Part shown: positions 9,797-18,147 of the stretch, piece by piece
Position numbering within the stretch: position 1 is the first letter of the stretch
How the letters are laid out: each line of letters opens with the position of its first letter
Assembly (NCBI GenBank): GCA_030425425.1
Contig: JAUIAO010000015.1
Span: 1 to 64,000, forward strand
Origin: Bacteroidia bacterium
Lineage (GTDB): Bacteria; Bacteroidota; Bacteroidia; Cytophagales; Cyclobacteriaceae
Length of the DNA: 64,000 nucleotides
Direction of reading: 5' to 3'
Position numbers and translations under genes: made by a program
The notes under the pieces: model-generated
The model's input: the letters and a program-made list of their open reading frames with translations, nothing else
What the model was told of the DNA's origin: nothing
The model's database searches: none

Positions 9797-9809
9797 TGAC
9801 AACTTGTCA
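9797..9809. promoter_or_regulatory. Palindrome upstream of grpE-dnaJ, candidate operator
   Basis: TGACAA-C-TTGTCA is a perfect 6+1+6 palindrome 67-79 bp upstream of the grpE start. It is unlike the CIRCE element (TTAGCACTC-N9-GAGTGCTAA) bound by HrcA. Its place in front of a heat-shock operon makes a regulatory role plausible, but this is inference. Confidence 0.4.
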
Positions 9810-9834
9810 CATTAATCTCGAATGTCTGATTATT

Positions 9835-10818
9835 TTAATTGAGCATCTGCCAAATCTGATCCTTCAATGGTTGAATCCCTAAACTGGTAACACTTGATAT
9901 GAAGACATAAGGAACATCTGGCAGTTCTTGTTTCATTTCTTCCATCAACTCGTCATCCAGCATATCGCACTTTGAAATGGCCAAAAGTCTCTCTTTATCC
10001 AATAATTCCGGATTGTACTTTTTGAGTTCATTGATCAGTATTGCGTACTCCTTCTTGATATCTCCCGCATCTGCCGGCACCAAAAATAGCAACATAGAAT
10101 TGCGCTCAATATGACGTAGAAACCTGATTCCCAGCCCTCTTCCTTCAGCAGCTCCTTCTATGATTCCCGGAATATCCGCCACCACAAATGATCTGTCGTC
10201 TCTATATGACACTACTCCAAGATTGGGAACTAAAGTGGTAAAAGCATAATCTGCAATCTCCGGTTTTGCCGCTGAAATAACAGAAAGTAGTGTTGATTTT
10301 CCTGCATTTGGGAATCCGACAAGGCCTACATCAGCAAGTATTTTGAGCTCAAGAATGATGGTCTTTTCTACACCTGATGTTCCTGGCTGAGCATATCTTG
10401 GGGCTTGGTTGGTTGGGGATTTAAAGTGGGAGTTTCCCAGTCCTCCTACTCCTCCGGGTAAGAGAATCTGTTCTTCACCATCCTCCATAATTTCCAGAAG
10501 CACTTCTCCAGTTTCGTCATCTTTGGCTACCGTACCTACGGGAACCTCCAAAATTATATCATCCGCATTTACGCCAAATCGGTTACCTCCCTCACCGGGA
10601 CCACCATGCTGCGCCTTGATGTGTTTGCGGTATTTGAGGTGGATGAGTGTCCACATCTGCTTATTGCCCCTCAAAATGATGTGACCACCACGACCACCGT
10701 CACCTCCATCCGGACCGCCTTTTGGAACGTGCTTTTCTCTACGAAAATGCACTGAACCACTTCCGCCGTTACCGGATTGGCAATAAAGTTTTACGTAATC
10801 TATAAAGTTAGAATCCAT
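9835..10818 (-). CDS. obgE: GTPase Obg (ribosome assembly)
   Basis: Obg is an essential GTPase that binds the maturing 50S subunit and responds to (p)ppGpp. The 327-residue protein has the glycine-rich Obg fold (1-158: [28 protein letters not shown]). The G domain follows, with the P loop GFPNAGKS, switch I region TTLVPN, DIPG and SKCD (G4). It lacks the C-terminal extension of some Obg proteins and stops soon after the G domain, the usual length in Bacteroidota. The start codon lies inside one arm of an 11-bp inverted repeat. It is transcribed in the same direction as adk and hpt upstream. Confidence 0.97.
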   Translation of the reverse strand: MDSNFIDYVKLYCQSGNGGSGSVHFRREKHVPKGGPDGGDGGRGGHIILRGNKQMWTLIHLKYRKHIKAQHGGPGEGGNRFGVNADDIILEVPVGTVAKDDETGEVLLEIMEDGEEQILLPGGVGGLGNSHFKSPTNQAPRYAQPGTSGVEKTIILELKILADVGLVGFPNAGKSTLLSVISAAKPEIADYAFTTLVPNLGVVSYRDDRSFVVADIPGIIEGAAEGRGLGIRFLRHIERNSMLLFLVPADAGDIKKEYAILINELKKYNPELLDKERLLAISKCDMLDDELMEEMKQELPDVPYVFISSVTSLGIQPLKDQIWQMLN

Positions 10819-10876
10819 ATTCCTGATAAAATTGGTTGCATCTCAGAGGAAGCGATCCTATCAAAATCAGGAATAT
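10817..10876. repeat. 11-bp inverted repeat across the obgE start
   Basis: ATATTCCTGAT (10817-10827) and ATCAGGAATAT (10866-10876) are perfect inverted arms separated by 38 bp in the adk-obgE gap. The left arm includes part of the obgE start codon. In the mRNA the arms could pair and hide the start, or the arms may be two half-sites for a protein. There is no T-run, so it is not a terminator. Confidence 0.5.
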
Positions 10877-10914
10877 GAATCTATTCCAGGATGGAGGATA
10901 ATTGCAGCGATAGC

Positions 10915-11487
10915 TTATTTTTTACTATCCAGTACTTCTGAGATGGACGCAAAAATAGCATCAATTTCACCAATGCCATTGACCGTACTCAGCCTTCCTT
11001 GTTCTTTGTAATACGGAAGTACATGAATCGTCTTGTTGAAATACTCCTGAATCCTTCTTTCCAGCTTATCATCGGCATCATCTGCACGCCCTTCCAGCTC
11101 CTTCCTTTTGGCGATTCTTCCGCGCACTTCCTCTTCCGTTACGTCCAGTTCTACTACAGCATCTATTTGCTGATTCATAGACTTCATAAGTTCATCCAGG
11201 GCTTCTGCCTGAGGCACTGTTCTGGGAAAACCGTCGAAAAGAAAACCTGAAGCATCAGGGTTTTTTTCCACTTCTTCTCTTAACATAGCAATCGTGATAT
11301 CGTCAGATACCAGTTGTCCACTATTCATGATTTCTTTTACCTTCAATCCAAGTGGTGTATCATTTTTGGTATGCCATCTAAACAAATCCCCTGTGGAAAT
11401 GTGTACCACTCCATATTTCTCTATGATCTTTTCACTTTGAGTTCCTTTACCTGCTCCTGGAGGGCCAAAAATTACAATGTTTATCAT
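10915..11487 (-). CDS. adk: Adenylate kinase
   Basis: The enzyme interconverts ATP plus AMP and two ADP. The 190-residue protein has the P loop GPPGAGKGTQ (8-17), the AMP-binding motif FDGFPRTVPQAEAL and the LID region RIAKRKELEGRADDADDK. The short LID without zinc cysteines and the total length place it among short-type adenylate kinases. It lies between hpt and obgE on the same strand, an order often seen in Bacteroidota. Its neighbours suggest a growth-linked purine and ribosome cluster. Confidence 0.97.
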   Translation of the reverse strand: MINIVIFGPPGAGKGTQSEKIIEKYGVVHISTGDLFRWHTKNDTPLGLKVKEIMNSGQLVSDDITIAMLREEVEKNPDASGFLFDGFPRTVPQAEALDELMKSMNQQIDAVVELDVTEEEVRGRIAKRKELEGRADDADDKLERRIQEYFNKTIHVLPYYKEQGRLSTVNGIGEIDAIFASISEVLDSKK

Positions 11488-11537
11488 GATTATGTTTATG
11501 CTTATTTCTTAGAATTAAAGATAGTGATTAATGCATT

Positions 11538-12086
11538 TTATGAAGGATCTTTCAGGACATAAATATCTGGAATATGACGACCTAGTCCGTCGTAATCCAT
11601 GCCATATCCGACCACAAATTTATTGTCTATGCTTATCCCTGAATAGTTCACAGGAAACTTATTTTTAAAGACTTCTTCCTTAATTAGCAGTGTAAGTACA
11701 CCGAGCGATTTCGGCTGAAAGCCTGCTAATACTGCTCTTAATTCCGTCAGGGTATGACCAGTATCAATTATATCTTCAACGATGATGACGTTCTTATCTT
11801 TCAAGTCTAATGAAGCTCCCAGCAATTGTTTCCCTTTGCCGGTAGATTGTTGGCCTACATAAGACTTAAACTTCACAAAATCTATGTAGCAATTGACGCT
11901 GAGGTTTTTCACCAAATCTGACAAAACCATAAATGCTCCATCAAGAATCCCCAACAATATCACTTCCTGTCCCTCAAAATCCTCATTGATTCGATTTGCC
12001 AACTTTTTGATAGCCTGACTTATCTCCTCTCGATGAATGTACGGCACGAACGTTTTGTCGTGTAATTGGATCTCTGGTTCATTCAT
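11538..12086 (-). CDS. hpt: Hypoxanthine phosphoribosyltransferase
   Basis: This purine-salvage enzyme joins hypoxanthine or guanine to PRPP to give IMP or GMP. The 182-residue protein carries the PRPP-binding motif VIIVEDIIDTGHTL, the flexible-loop region FVKFKSYVGQQSTG and a C-terminal purine-binding part KFVVGYGMDYDGLGRHIPD. The start overlaps the stop of the upstream peptidase by four bases (ATGA), which indicates a shared transcript and coupled translation. Confidence 0.95.
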   Translation of the reverse strand: MNEPEIQLHDKTFVPYIHREEISQAIKKLANRINEDFEGQEVILLGILDGAFMVLSDLVKNLSVNCYIDFVKFKSYVGQQSTGKGKQLLGASLDLKDKNVIIVEDIIDTGHTLTELRAVLAGFQPKSLGVLTLLIKEEVFKNKFPVNYSGISIDNKFVVGYGMDYDGLGRHIPDIYVLKDPS

Positions 12087-12997
12087 AGTTTTTCCATCAA
12101 ATATTGATACATGGCAATCATTGCATGGAGGTCTTCAATATGTACTTTCTCACTCGGTGAATGCACATGATCCTCAGGTGCGCCCATAAACAACCAGTCT
12201 ATGGGATATGGAGAAAAATGAACCTCTCTCCCATCACTAGATCCTCCACTTTCTACTTCCAACTGATATGGAATACCTGACTCATCTGCAAGTTGAATTA
12301 CTTTGTCCAAAAATTTTTTCCGAGGAATATTTCGATCACGCATCGATATTGCTACACCTTTACCGTGTTCCACACCTTCAGTCACCCAGGTAATATCAGA
12401 AATTAAAGCTTGTCTAACTGAGTAATTTTCGGCAATATATTTGATCAACAATGGCACCGATCCTCCTCCATGCTCTTCGTAAGAAGAAAAAACAATCATT
12501 CCATTTTCCAGAGTCTCTGCCACTTTCAAGGCATTGTAAATTCCTAGCCGATTATCCATGTAGGGGGCCTCAATGAAATCATCGTTCATTTTCAATTCCG
12601 GCTCCCAGGTAAGGGTAGTTCCACGATCAATTGCTCGTCCAAAATCATAAAAAAGGTGAGAATCTTCATCAACTTTCAGTTTACACCGGATTGGCCCTAA
12701 ACTATCCTCCCCGACTAAAACGAATCCGTCCTTTGCTTCTGGACCACCAATGGGTACCAATTGATTCTGATACCGAACTGTAAACCCAACACTATCCATG
12801 TGCGCAAAAATGGCCGTACGTGGCTCACCAAAAACCAATATTAAATTGTCTTGTAGATGATTCCCCTGGATAATTTGAGGTTTTACCCTCCAGGACGATG
12901 CATTTGAATTCACATACTGAAGAAGGAATTCCTTCATTCGGAATTCACTGCCAGAGGGAGCGTGGATTTTTATGAGTTCTTTCAGCAATTCAACCAT
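12083..12997 (-). CDS. M42/M20-type zinc aminopeptidase
   Basis: The 304-residue protein looks like a di-zinc exopeptidase of the M42/M20-M28 clan. Likely metal ligands are visible in order: HMD in AIFAHMDSVGF, D in APYMDNRLGIYNAL, EE in SSYEEHGGGSVP, D in ALISDITWV and a late H in APEDHVHSPSEKVH. It probably trims peptides in the cytoplasm since no signal peptide is seen. The ATG at 12997 is chosen over a TTG 24 bases upstream, because MVELLKELIKIHAPSGSE is the usual opening of the family. A TATATTTG -7-like box lies just before it. It is the first gene of the hpt operon. Confidence 0.82.
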   Translation of the reverse strand: MVELLKELIKIHAPSGSEFRMKEFLLQYVNSNASSWRVKPQIIQGNHLQDNLILVFGEPRTAIFAHMDSVGFTVRYQNQLVPIGGPEAKDGFVLVGEDSLGPIRCKLKVDEDSHLFYDFGRAIDRGTTLTWEPELKMNDDFIEAPYMDNRLGIYNALKVAETLENGMIVFSSYEEHGGGSVPLLIKYIAENYSVRQALISDITWVTEGVEHGKGVAISMRDRNIPRKKFLDKVIQLADESGIPYQLEVESGGSSDGREVHFSPYPIDWLFMGAPEDHVHSPSEKVHIEDLHAMIAMYQYLMEKL

Positions 12998-13005
12998 GAG
13001 GCCGA

Positions 13006-13013
13006 CAAATATA
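13006..13013 (-). promoter_or_regulatory. Candidate -7 box (TATATTTG) for peptidase-hpt operon
   Basis: Read on the minus strand, TATATTTG matches the Bacteroidota -7 consensus TAnnTTTG exactly. It sits eight bases before the ATG at 12997, so the transcript would have a very short leader. A TTG about 24 bases further upstream could serve as the -33 element. Confidence 0.45.
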
Positions 13014-13142
13014 GTTGACAAGAATAATTATTCAGATCAATTATCAAGTTTGCAACAAAAGGCACTGAAATAGTGTAAGAATAAATCGATTATTGTTCAC
13101 ACAAATCAGCTACTTTATAGTTGTAACTGCGTATAACTAACA

Positions 13143-13604
13143 ATGCCAACACCAATTAAATACCTGATTATCTATACACTGAGTGGACTCAAAATCATTT
13201 TTGGTCCTACGCTAGGCATGGCGTATGGTTTTAATGTGGTGGAAACAGCGCTAATATCTTGGCTAGGCATGATGACGACAGTCTATATACTTAGCTATTT
13301 CGGAACCGAAATCCGTACATTGACCGTCAGAGTTTTTGGTAAAAAGAAACAAAAGAAGAAGGTTTTCACCCCTCGAAAAAGAAGGTTTGTTAAAATCTGG
13401 AAAACTTATGGCGTAATGGGAATAGCTTTTCTAACCCCTGTTCTTCTATCCCCCCCTGGAGGCACAATTCTGGCCAATGCATTTGGTGGGAAAAGAGAAG
13501 ACATAATCCGATGGATGTGGATATTCGGCGGGTTCTGGTCTTTCACTCTTACACTTTTGGTGAAGTATGCCAGTTGGTTTTTGAAAGACATAGGAATTAT
13601 TTGA
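13143..13604 (+). CDS. Small integral membrane protein, function unknown
   Basis: The 153-residue protein has about four hydrophobic helices interrupted by a very basic cytoplasmic loop (KKKQKKKVFTPRKRRF, about 62-80). GPTLGMAYGFNVVETALIS near the start and TPVLLSPPGGTILANAFGG in the second half look like the two related halves of small-multidrug-export (PF06695-like) or SNARE-associated proteins. I cannot confirm either family. It converges on the serine dehydratase gene with a 4-bp gap and has no obvious operon partner. Confidence 0.65.
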   Translation: MPTPIKYLIIYTLSGLKIIFGPTLGMAYGFNVVETALISWLGMMTTVYILSYFGTEIRTLTVRVFGKKKQKKKVFTPRKRRFVKIWKTYGVMGIAFLTPVLLSPPGGTILANAFGGKREDIIRWMWIFGGFWSFTLTLLVKYASWFLKDIGII

Positions 13605-13608
13605 TTTG

Positions 13609-14517
13609 TCAACTATTCTCTTCCTCATCATCCATGATCTCAATATCCTGTATCAAAACTCTTTTCGAAATGGCCTGACCTGTAGGTGTTGCAGCAAGCC
13701 CACCCAATGCTGTTTCTTTGTATTTCACATCCATTGTTTGTCCGATCTCGCCCATCGCATCCACACACTCATCAACGGGGATCACCGGACTCACATCCGC
13801 AATTGCAATCTGAGCGGAAGAATTGGCAATAGCCGCAGCACTGGCATTTCTCACTACGCACGGCACTTCTACAAGACCAGCCACAGGATCACAAATCAAT
13901 CCGAGCATTGACTGAATGGTAATCGCTACCGCATTAAATACCTGGTCTGTATTACCACCTAGTGCATAAACAATGGCCGCAGAAGCCATGGCCGCAGCAG
14001 TACCTGTTTCCGCCTGACATCCACCAACAGCACCGGCAATTGATGCTCGTTTTTCAATAATCAGTGCCACACCAGCGCCGATTAGCAAACATTCATGAAT
14101 CTTTTGATCAGGCAAATCATGCAATTCCTGTAGTGTGACGAGCACACCGGGTAAAATTCCAGAAGCACCTGCGGTAGGTGCTGCCACTACCCTACCCATA
14201 CATGAATTGACCTCTTTGGCAGCCAAAGCTCTTGAAACAAGTTTTTGAAATTCTGGTGATAATACTGCAATTGGAACATTGGCAACCTTTTTTGCACCTC
14301 CATTGATCATTCCAGAGTAGGAATTCATATCCGCTGAAAGTCCGGTTTTCACTGCGTCTTTCATTACCTGATACGCTTTTTTTAATCCCTCCCAAACTTC
14401 CTGTTCAGAAGCTCCTTTCTGTTTGATTTCATACTCCAGTGTAGGTTGATAAAGCGGGGTTTCAGATTTGTGACAAAAGCTGCGCCACTCCTCAAAGCTG
14501 TCAAATAAGATATTCAT
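13609..14517 (-). CDS. sdaAA: L-serine ammonia-lyase, iron-sulfur, alpha domain
   Basis: The enzyme deaminates L-serine to pyruvate with a [4Fe-4S] cluster. The 302-residue protein matches the alpha domain of serine dehydratase. It has SCMGRVVAAPTAGASGILPG, the cysteine-containing AVGGCQAETGTAAAM and LICDPVAGLVEVPCVVRNA; these cysteines should hold the cluster. The usual N-terminal beta domain is absent, so a separate sdaAB gene is expected elsewhere, or the protein works alone. A TACTTTTG -7-like box lies 25 bases before the start. Confidence 0.9.
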   Translation of the reverse strand: MNILFDSFEEWRSFCHKSETPLYQPTLEYEIKQKGASEQEVWEGLKKAYQVMKDAVKTGLSADMNSYSGMINGGAKKVANVPIAVLSPEFQKLVSRALAAKEVNSCMGRVVAAPTAGASGILPGVLVTLQELHDLPDQKIHECLLIGAGVALIIEKRASIAGAVGGCQAETGTAAAMASAAIVYALGGNTDQVFNAVAITIQSMLGLICDPVAGLVEVPCVVRNASAAAIANSSAQIAIADVSPVIPVDECVDAMGEIGQTMDVKYKETALGGLAATPTGQAISKRVLIQDIEIMDDEEENS

Positions 14518-14542
14518 TTTGGGTAGTTGTTTTTGGGTACTA

Positions 14543-14550
14543 CAAAAGTA
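14543..14550 (-). promoter_or_regulatory. Candidate -7 box (TACTTTTG) for sdaAA
   Basis: The minus-strand sequence TACTTTTG fits the TAnnTTTG consensus, about 26 bases upstream of the serine dehydratase start. No clear -33 TTTG is seen at the usual distance, so confidence is modest. Confidence 0.35.
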
Positions 14551-14738
14551 TCAACTTGAGTTGAATATATCGATATATTGAATTTTCATACTGATTGATT
14601 ATCAATAAGTTAATTGAATGAATTGGACGATTAGTTTATATAGTGTTAAAACTACTTCTGAGAGTATCAATGTTATGTCCGACGGATATTCCCAAAAGGA
14701 TTATGATAAAACTCAAACATGGTTCTAAATTTGCGCTC

Positions 14739-15755
14739 ATGTTGGAAAATGATTTAATACTTAGAGCTGCAAGAGGCGAAAAAACAGAGAGAACCCCTGT
14801 ATGGGTGATGAGACAAGCAGGAAGAATTCTCCCTGAATACCGTGCCGTAAGAGCAAAACTCTCTGGTTTTAAAGAGTTGGTAGAAACTCCTGAGTTGGCT
14901 GCTGAAGTCACTATTCAGCCAGTAGACCATCTGGGTGTAGATGCAGCGATCATTTTCTCAGACATTCTGGTGATACCGGAGGCGATGGGTTTGCAATATG
15001 AAATGATTGAAAAGAAAGGGCCAATTTTCCCGAGCACTATTCAGTCAGCATCAGATTTGAATAAAATCCATGTTGCCCAGGCGGATGAACTATCCTACAC
15101 CATTGAGGCTATTAAAATCACCAAAAAGGAACTGAACGGCAGAGTACCTGTCATTGGTTTTGCAGGAGCACCATGGACAATATTTGCCTATATGATTGAG
15201 GGAGCTGGTAGCAAGACTTTTTCGAAAGCTCGTAAAATGCTCTACACAAACCCCGAGTTGTCTCATCAACTGATGGAAATGATCACTGAAAGTACCATTG
15301 CTTATCTGAAAGGACAAATAGAAGCTGGGGCTGATATGGTTCAGGTTTTCGACTCATGGGCAGGTATTTTACCAGCCGATCAATACCGCGAATTCTCCAT
15401 TCGATACATTTCTGCAATCTGCAAATCCATCACGGAAGTCCCAGTCACTGTTTTTGCAAAGGGAGCATATTTCGCACTAAAAGATATAAAAAATCTATCC
15501 TGCGACACTGTAGGGCTGGATTGGAATATGGACATAGCTGAAGCAAAGGAATTACTGAACAATAAAACACTTCAAGGAAACCTAGATCCGTGTGTACTCT
15601 ACGGCTCTGACGAACAGGTGATTTCAGCTACTCAAAGCATGCTAGATCAGTTCAAGGGACACCATCACATTGCAAACCTTGGTCATGGTGTGTACCCAGA
15701 TACCAACCCAAAAAAAGTGAAATTATTCATCGACACAGTGAAAGGCTACAATTAA
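14739..15755 (+). CDS. hemE: Uroporphyrinogen decarboxylase
   Basis: HemE removes four carboxyl groups from uroporphyrinogen III in haem synthesis. The 338-residue protein opens with [20 protein letters not shown], the family signature, and keeps [14 protein letters not shown] (substrate-binding Arg residues) and [16 protein letters not shown]. The aspartate in [10 protein letters not shown] and the C-terminal LGHGVYPDT are also present. In-frame codons from 14643 would add 32 residues that do not resemble the family, so ATG 14739 is preferred. The stop shares the bases TTAA with the stop of the convergent kinase gene. The haem gene hemA lies far away at the right edge. Confidence 0.95.
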   Translation: MLENDLILRAARGEKTERTPVWVMRQAGRILPEYRAVRAKLSGFKELVETPELAAEVTIQPVDHLGVDAAIIFSDILVIPEAMGLQYEMIEKKGPIFPSTIQSASDLNKIHVAQADELSYTIEAIKITKKELNGRVPVIGFAGAPWTIFAYMIEGAGSKTFSKARKMLYTNPELSHQLMEMITESTIAYLKGQIEAGADMVQVFDSWAGILPADQYREFSIRYISAICKSITEVPVTVFAKGAYFALKDIKNLSCDTVGLDWNMDIAEAKELLNNKTLQGNLDPCVLYGSDEQVISATQSMLDQFKGHHHIANLGHGVYPDTNPKKVKLFIDTVKGYN

Positions 15756-18073
15756 CCTTTCAAATTTTTGGCAATTTTTTTCTTGAGTTCTTCTGGGTCG
15801 AAAGGCTTAGTAATGTAATCATTCATTCCTGACATCAGGACTTTTTCCTGAATACTGATCAACGCAGAAGCCGTTAAAGCAACTATGGGAACAGTGTTTT
15901 TAGAACCCCTGATTTCCTTCGCAGCTGTGTAGCCATCCATTTCTGGCATTTGCAAATCCATCAGGATAATGTCATATTGATTATTACTTGCTTTGTTTAC
16001 TCCTTCAAATCCATTGTTGGCCACCTCCATGAGCATATTCCATCTGGAAAGAAATCTCTCAGCCACCATCACATTCATCGGGTTATCTTCTACCAATAAC
16101 ACCCTTTTTCCTCGTAGCTTATCCTCTAAGAATTTGGCATCTACTGAAGGCTTGTTTTCGGAAACGGGCTTCCCTTTTTTAAAGGTCTGATCAAAATAAA
16201 ACTTGGTGCCCACACCTGGGGTACTGTGAAGCTTGATTTGCACACCTTGTAATTCTAACAATCTTTTAATTATCGATAGTCCTAATCCCGTCCCACCAAA
16301 CTCACGAGTTGTAGATGAGCTTGCCTGAGTAAACCGATCAAAAATGGTTGCTTGTTTGTCAAATGGTATACCAATGCCGGTATCCTCTACTTCAAACCGA
16401 ATCTGTAAATGCTCACCTTCTTCTGAGAATTTGATGACCCGTATGGCAACAAATCCTTTTCTTGTAAATTTCAGTGCATTATCAGTAAGGTTATTCAGAA
16501 TCTGAATGAGACGGGTACGGTCTGCAACTACACATTCTTTGATGGCTTCATCAAACTCCAATTTCAAAATGATTCCCTTCGCATCTGCTTGCGGCTTATG
16601 GCTGGAGAATATCGTTTTGGCAACTTCACTAAGATCTGTATCGAGATGCTCAAATTCTACAAAACCTGATTCAAGCTTATTGTAATCCAATATATCATTA
16701 ATCAATGTCGTCAAATGCTCAGCAGAATATTTTAGAGACACAAGGTTTTCTCTCTGGTCCTGTCTTGGGTTTTCTTCCAGTAAAAAATGTGAAATACCTA
16801 CTACAGCATTGAGTGGTGTTCTGATCTCGTGAGAAATAGTGCTCAAAAACTCGGTTTTTGCTTGTGACGCTTGTTCAGCCTGCTCCTTTGCATTCGTAAG
16901 AAAATAAGCAAACCGAAATGATAAAATCAGTGATTGACTAAAGAAAAACAACATATAACCCCAAAACGAGGCAGCTACCCAGCTGGAAACTAAACCGAAA
17001 TAGACTAAAATATTATAAGCAAATACCAGAAACACTATACCTGTACTCACCAGCGCATATTGTGAACCAGGCCGCTCCCGAAGAAAAGCCCGGATATAAA
17101 TCACAAATGTAAGGATCAAATAGAGCAGCAGAATGATAAAGAAAGGCTCTACAGTATAGGTATAAATAGATGCAGGACTCAAGATGGTGACTACAATGAA
17201 ACCAATACAAATGACACTAATAATGTCCCAAATGATGCGTCGAGCTTCATTCGGATATAAATGCTGAACAAATTTTCCGAACAAAAAAGTGGAAAGGAAT
17301 AGTGTCAGATATTCCAGTTTGGTGGTGAGATACCATGACCAATCTACAATTTGGTGCAAGGCGTAATATCCAAAACCGATGATCCGATAGGCATATACAA
17401 TACAGAAAAGTGAAAAATATAATAATGCCTGATCATGTCTTCCGAAAAAGTACAATCCAAGAAAGAACAGTCCTCCCATGATCAAACTACCTGTAAGGAA
17501 AAGGTCGCGACTAATCTGACGCACCTCTTTAGCTTTCATGGTTGCTGCATATCCAATACTGATACTCTCAAGAGCTCCGCCTTTAGCATGATCAAAATTG
17601 GCTACCTGAAGGACGATTTCATTTATCTCTTGCACATTGGGGATCACTACGAATAGTGGTTGCCATTCCGGATTATAAGATTCTTCCACATCTGCCACTT
17701 GTCCATTTTGAGCAATGAGTTTGCCATTGAAATACAGTGAAAAGGCAGAATAGGTATCCTCTATAAACAATGTATAACTGCCCGTATCAGGCAAAATCAG
17801 AAAACACCTATAGGTGGCAAAACCCTTTGAATTGAGTTTTTGCCCATCTACACTGCCGCCATTCCAGAGCTCCGGGTAAGGATAATAATTTGATTCAGTC
17901 GGAAAATTTCCTGGTTCAAATAACTCGCGCCAGTAAAACTCCCAGTTTCCATCAAGCTTTATAACTTCAGATTCTCGAAGATCCCGCAGATCAAAAATTG
18001 CTTCTTTGAGCTCCTCTGCATAAGTATTGCCCATTGAAACCATGAAAACAAAAAATGCAATAAACCTCATCAT
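15752..18073 (-). CDS. 7TMR-DISM hybrid histidine kinase (copy 1)
   Basis: The 773-residue protein starts with a signal peptide (cleavage near TYAEE). A periplasmic DISM-type sensor domain follows (about 25-175, containing [16 protein letters not shown]). Next are seven membrane helices (about 190-385), then HisKA with the phospho-acceptor in [15 protein letters not shown], then HATPase ([19 protein letters not shown]). It ends in a receiver domain with phospho-acceptor D in [21 protein letters not shown] sensors are thought to bind sugars or other small ligands outside the membrane. It is very similar throughout to the next gene upstream, so the pair comes from a tandem duplication. No output domain is fused; a separate regulator would be needed. 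Confidence 0.92.
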   Translation of the reverse strand: MMRFIAFFVFMVSMGNTYAEELKEAIFDLRDLRESEVIKLDGNWEFYWRELFEPGNFPTESNYYPYPELWNGGSVDGQKLNSKGFATYRCFLILPDTGSYTLFIEDTYSAFSLYFNGKLIAQNGQVADVEESYNPEWQPLFVVIPNVQEINEIVLQVANFDHAKGGALESISIGYAATMKAKEVRQISRDLFLTGSLIMGGLFFLGLYFFGRHDQALLYFSLFCIVYAYRIIGFGYYALHQIVDWSWYLTTKLEYLTLFLSTFLFGKFVQHLYPNEARRIIWDIISVICIGFIVVTILSPASIYTYTVEPFFIILLLYLILTFVIYIRAFLRERPGSQYALVSTGIVFLVFAYNILVYFGLVSSWVAASFWGYMLFFFSQSLILSFRFAYFLTNAKEQAEQASQAKTEFLSTISHEIRTPLNAVVGISHFLLEENPRQDQRENLVSLKYSAEHLTTLINDILDYNKLESGFVEFEHLDTDLSEVAKTIFSSHKPQADAKGIILKLEFDEAIKECVVADRTRLIQILNNLTDNALKFTRKGFVAIRVIKFSEEGEHLQIRFEVEDTGIGIPFDKQATIFDRFTQASSSTTREFGGTGLGLSIIKRLLELQGVQIKLHSTPGVGTKFYFDQTFKKGKPVSENKPSVDAKFLEDKLRGKRVLLVEDNPMNVMVAERFLSRWNMLMEVANNGFEGVNKASNNQYDIILMDLQMPEMDGYTAAKEIRGSKNTVPIVALTASALISIQEKVLMSGMNDYITKPFDPEELKKKIAKNLKG

Positions 18074-18147
18074 GGAGCAAGTGTGAATTCAGTTTTCACT
18101 GAATTACTAGATGGTGAAGAGTAAAAATAATTCGATTCGAAACGAAA

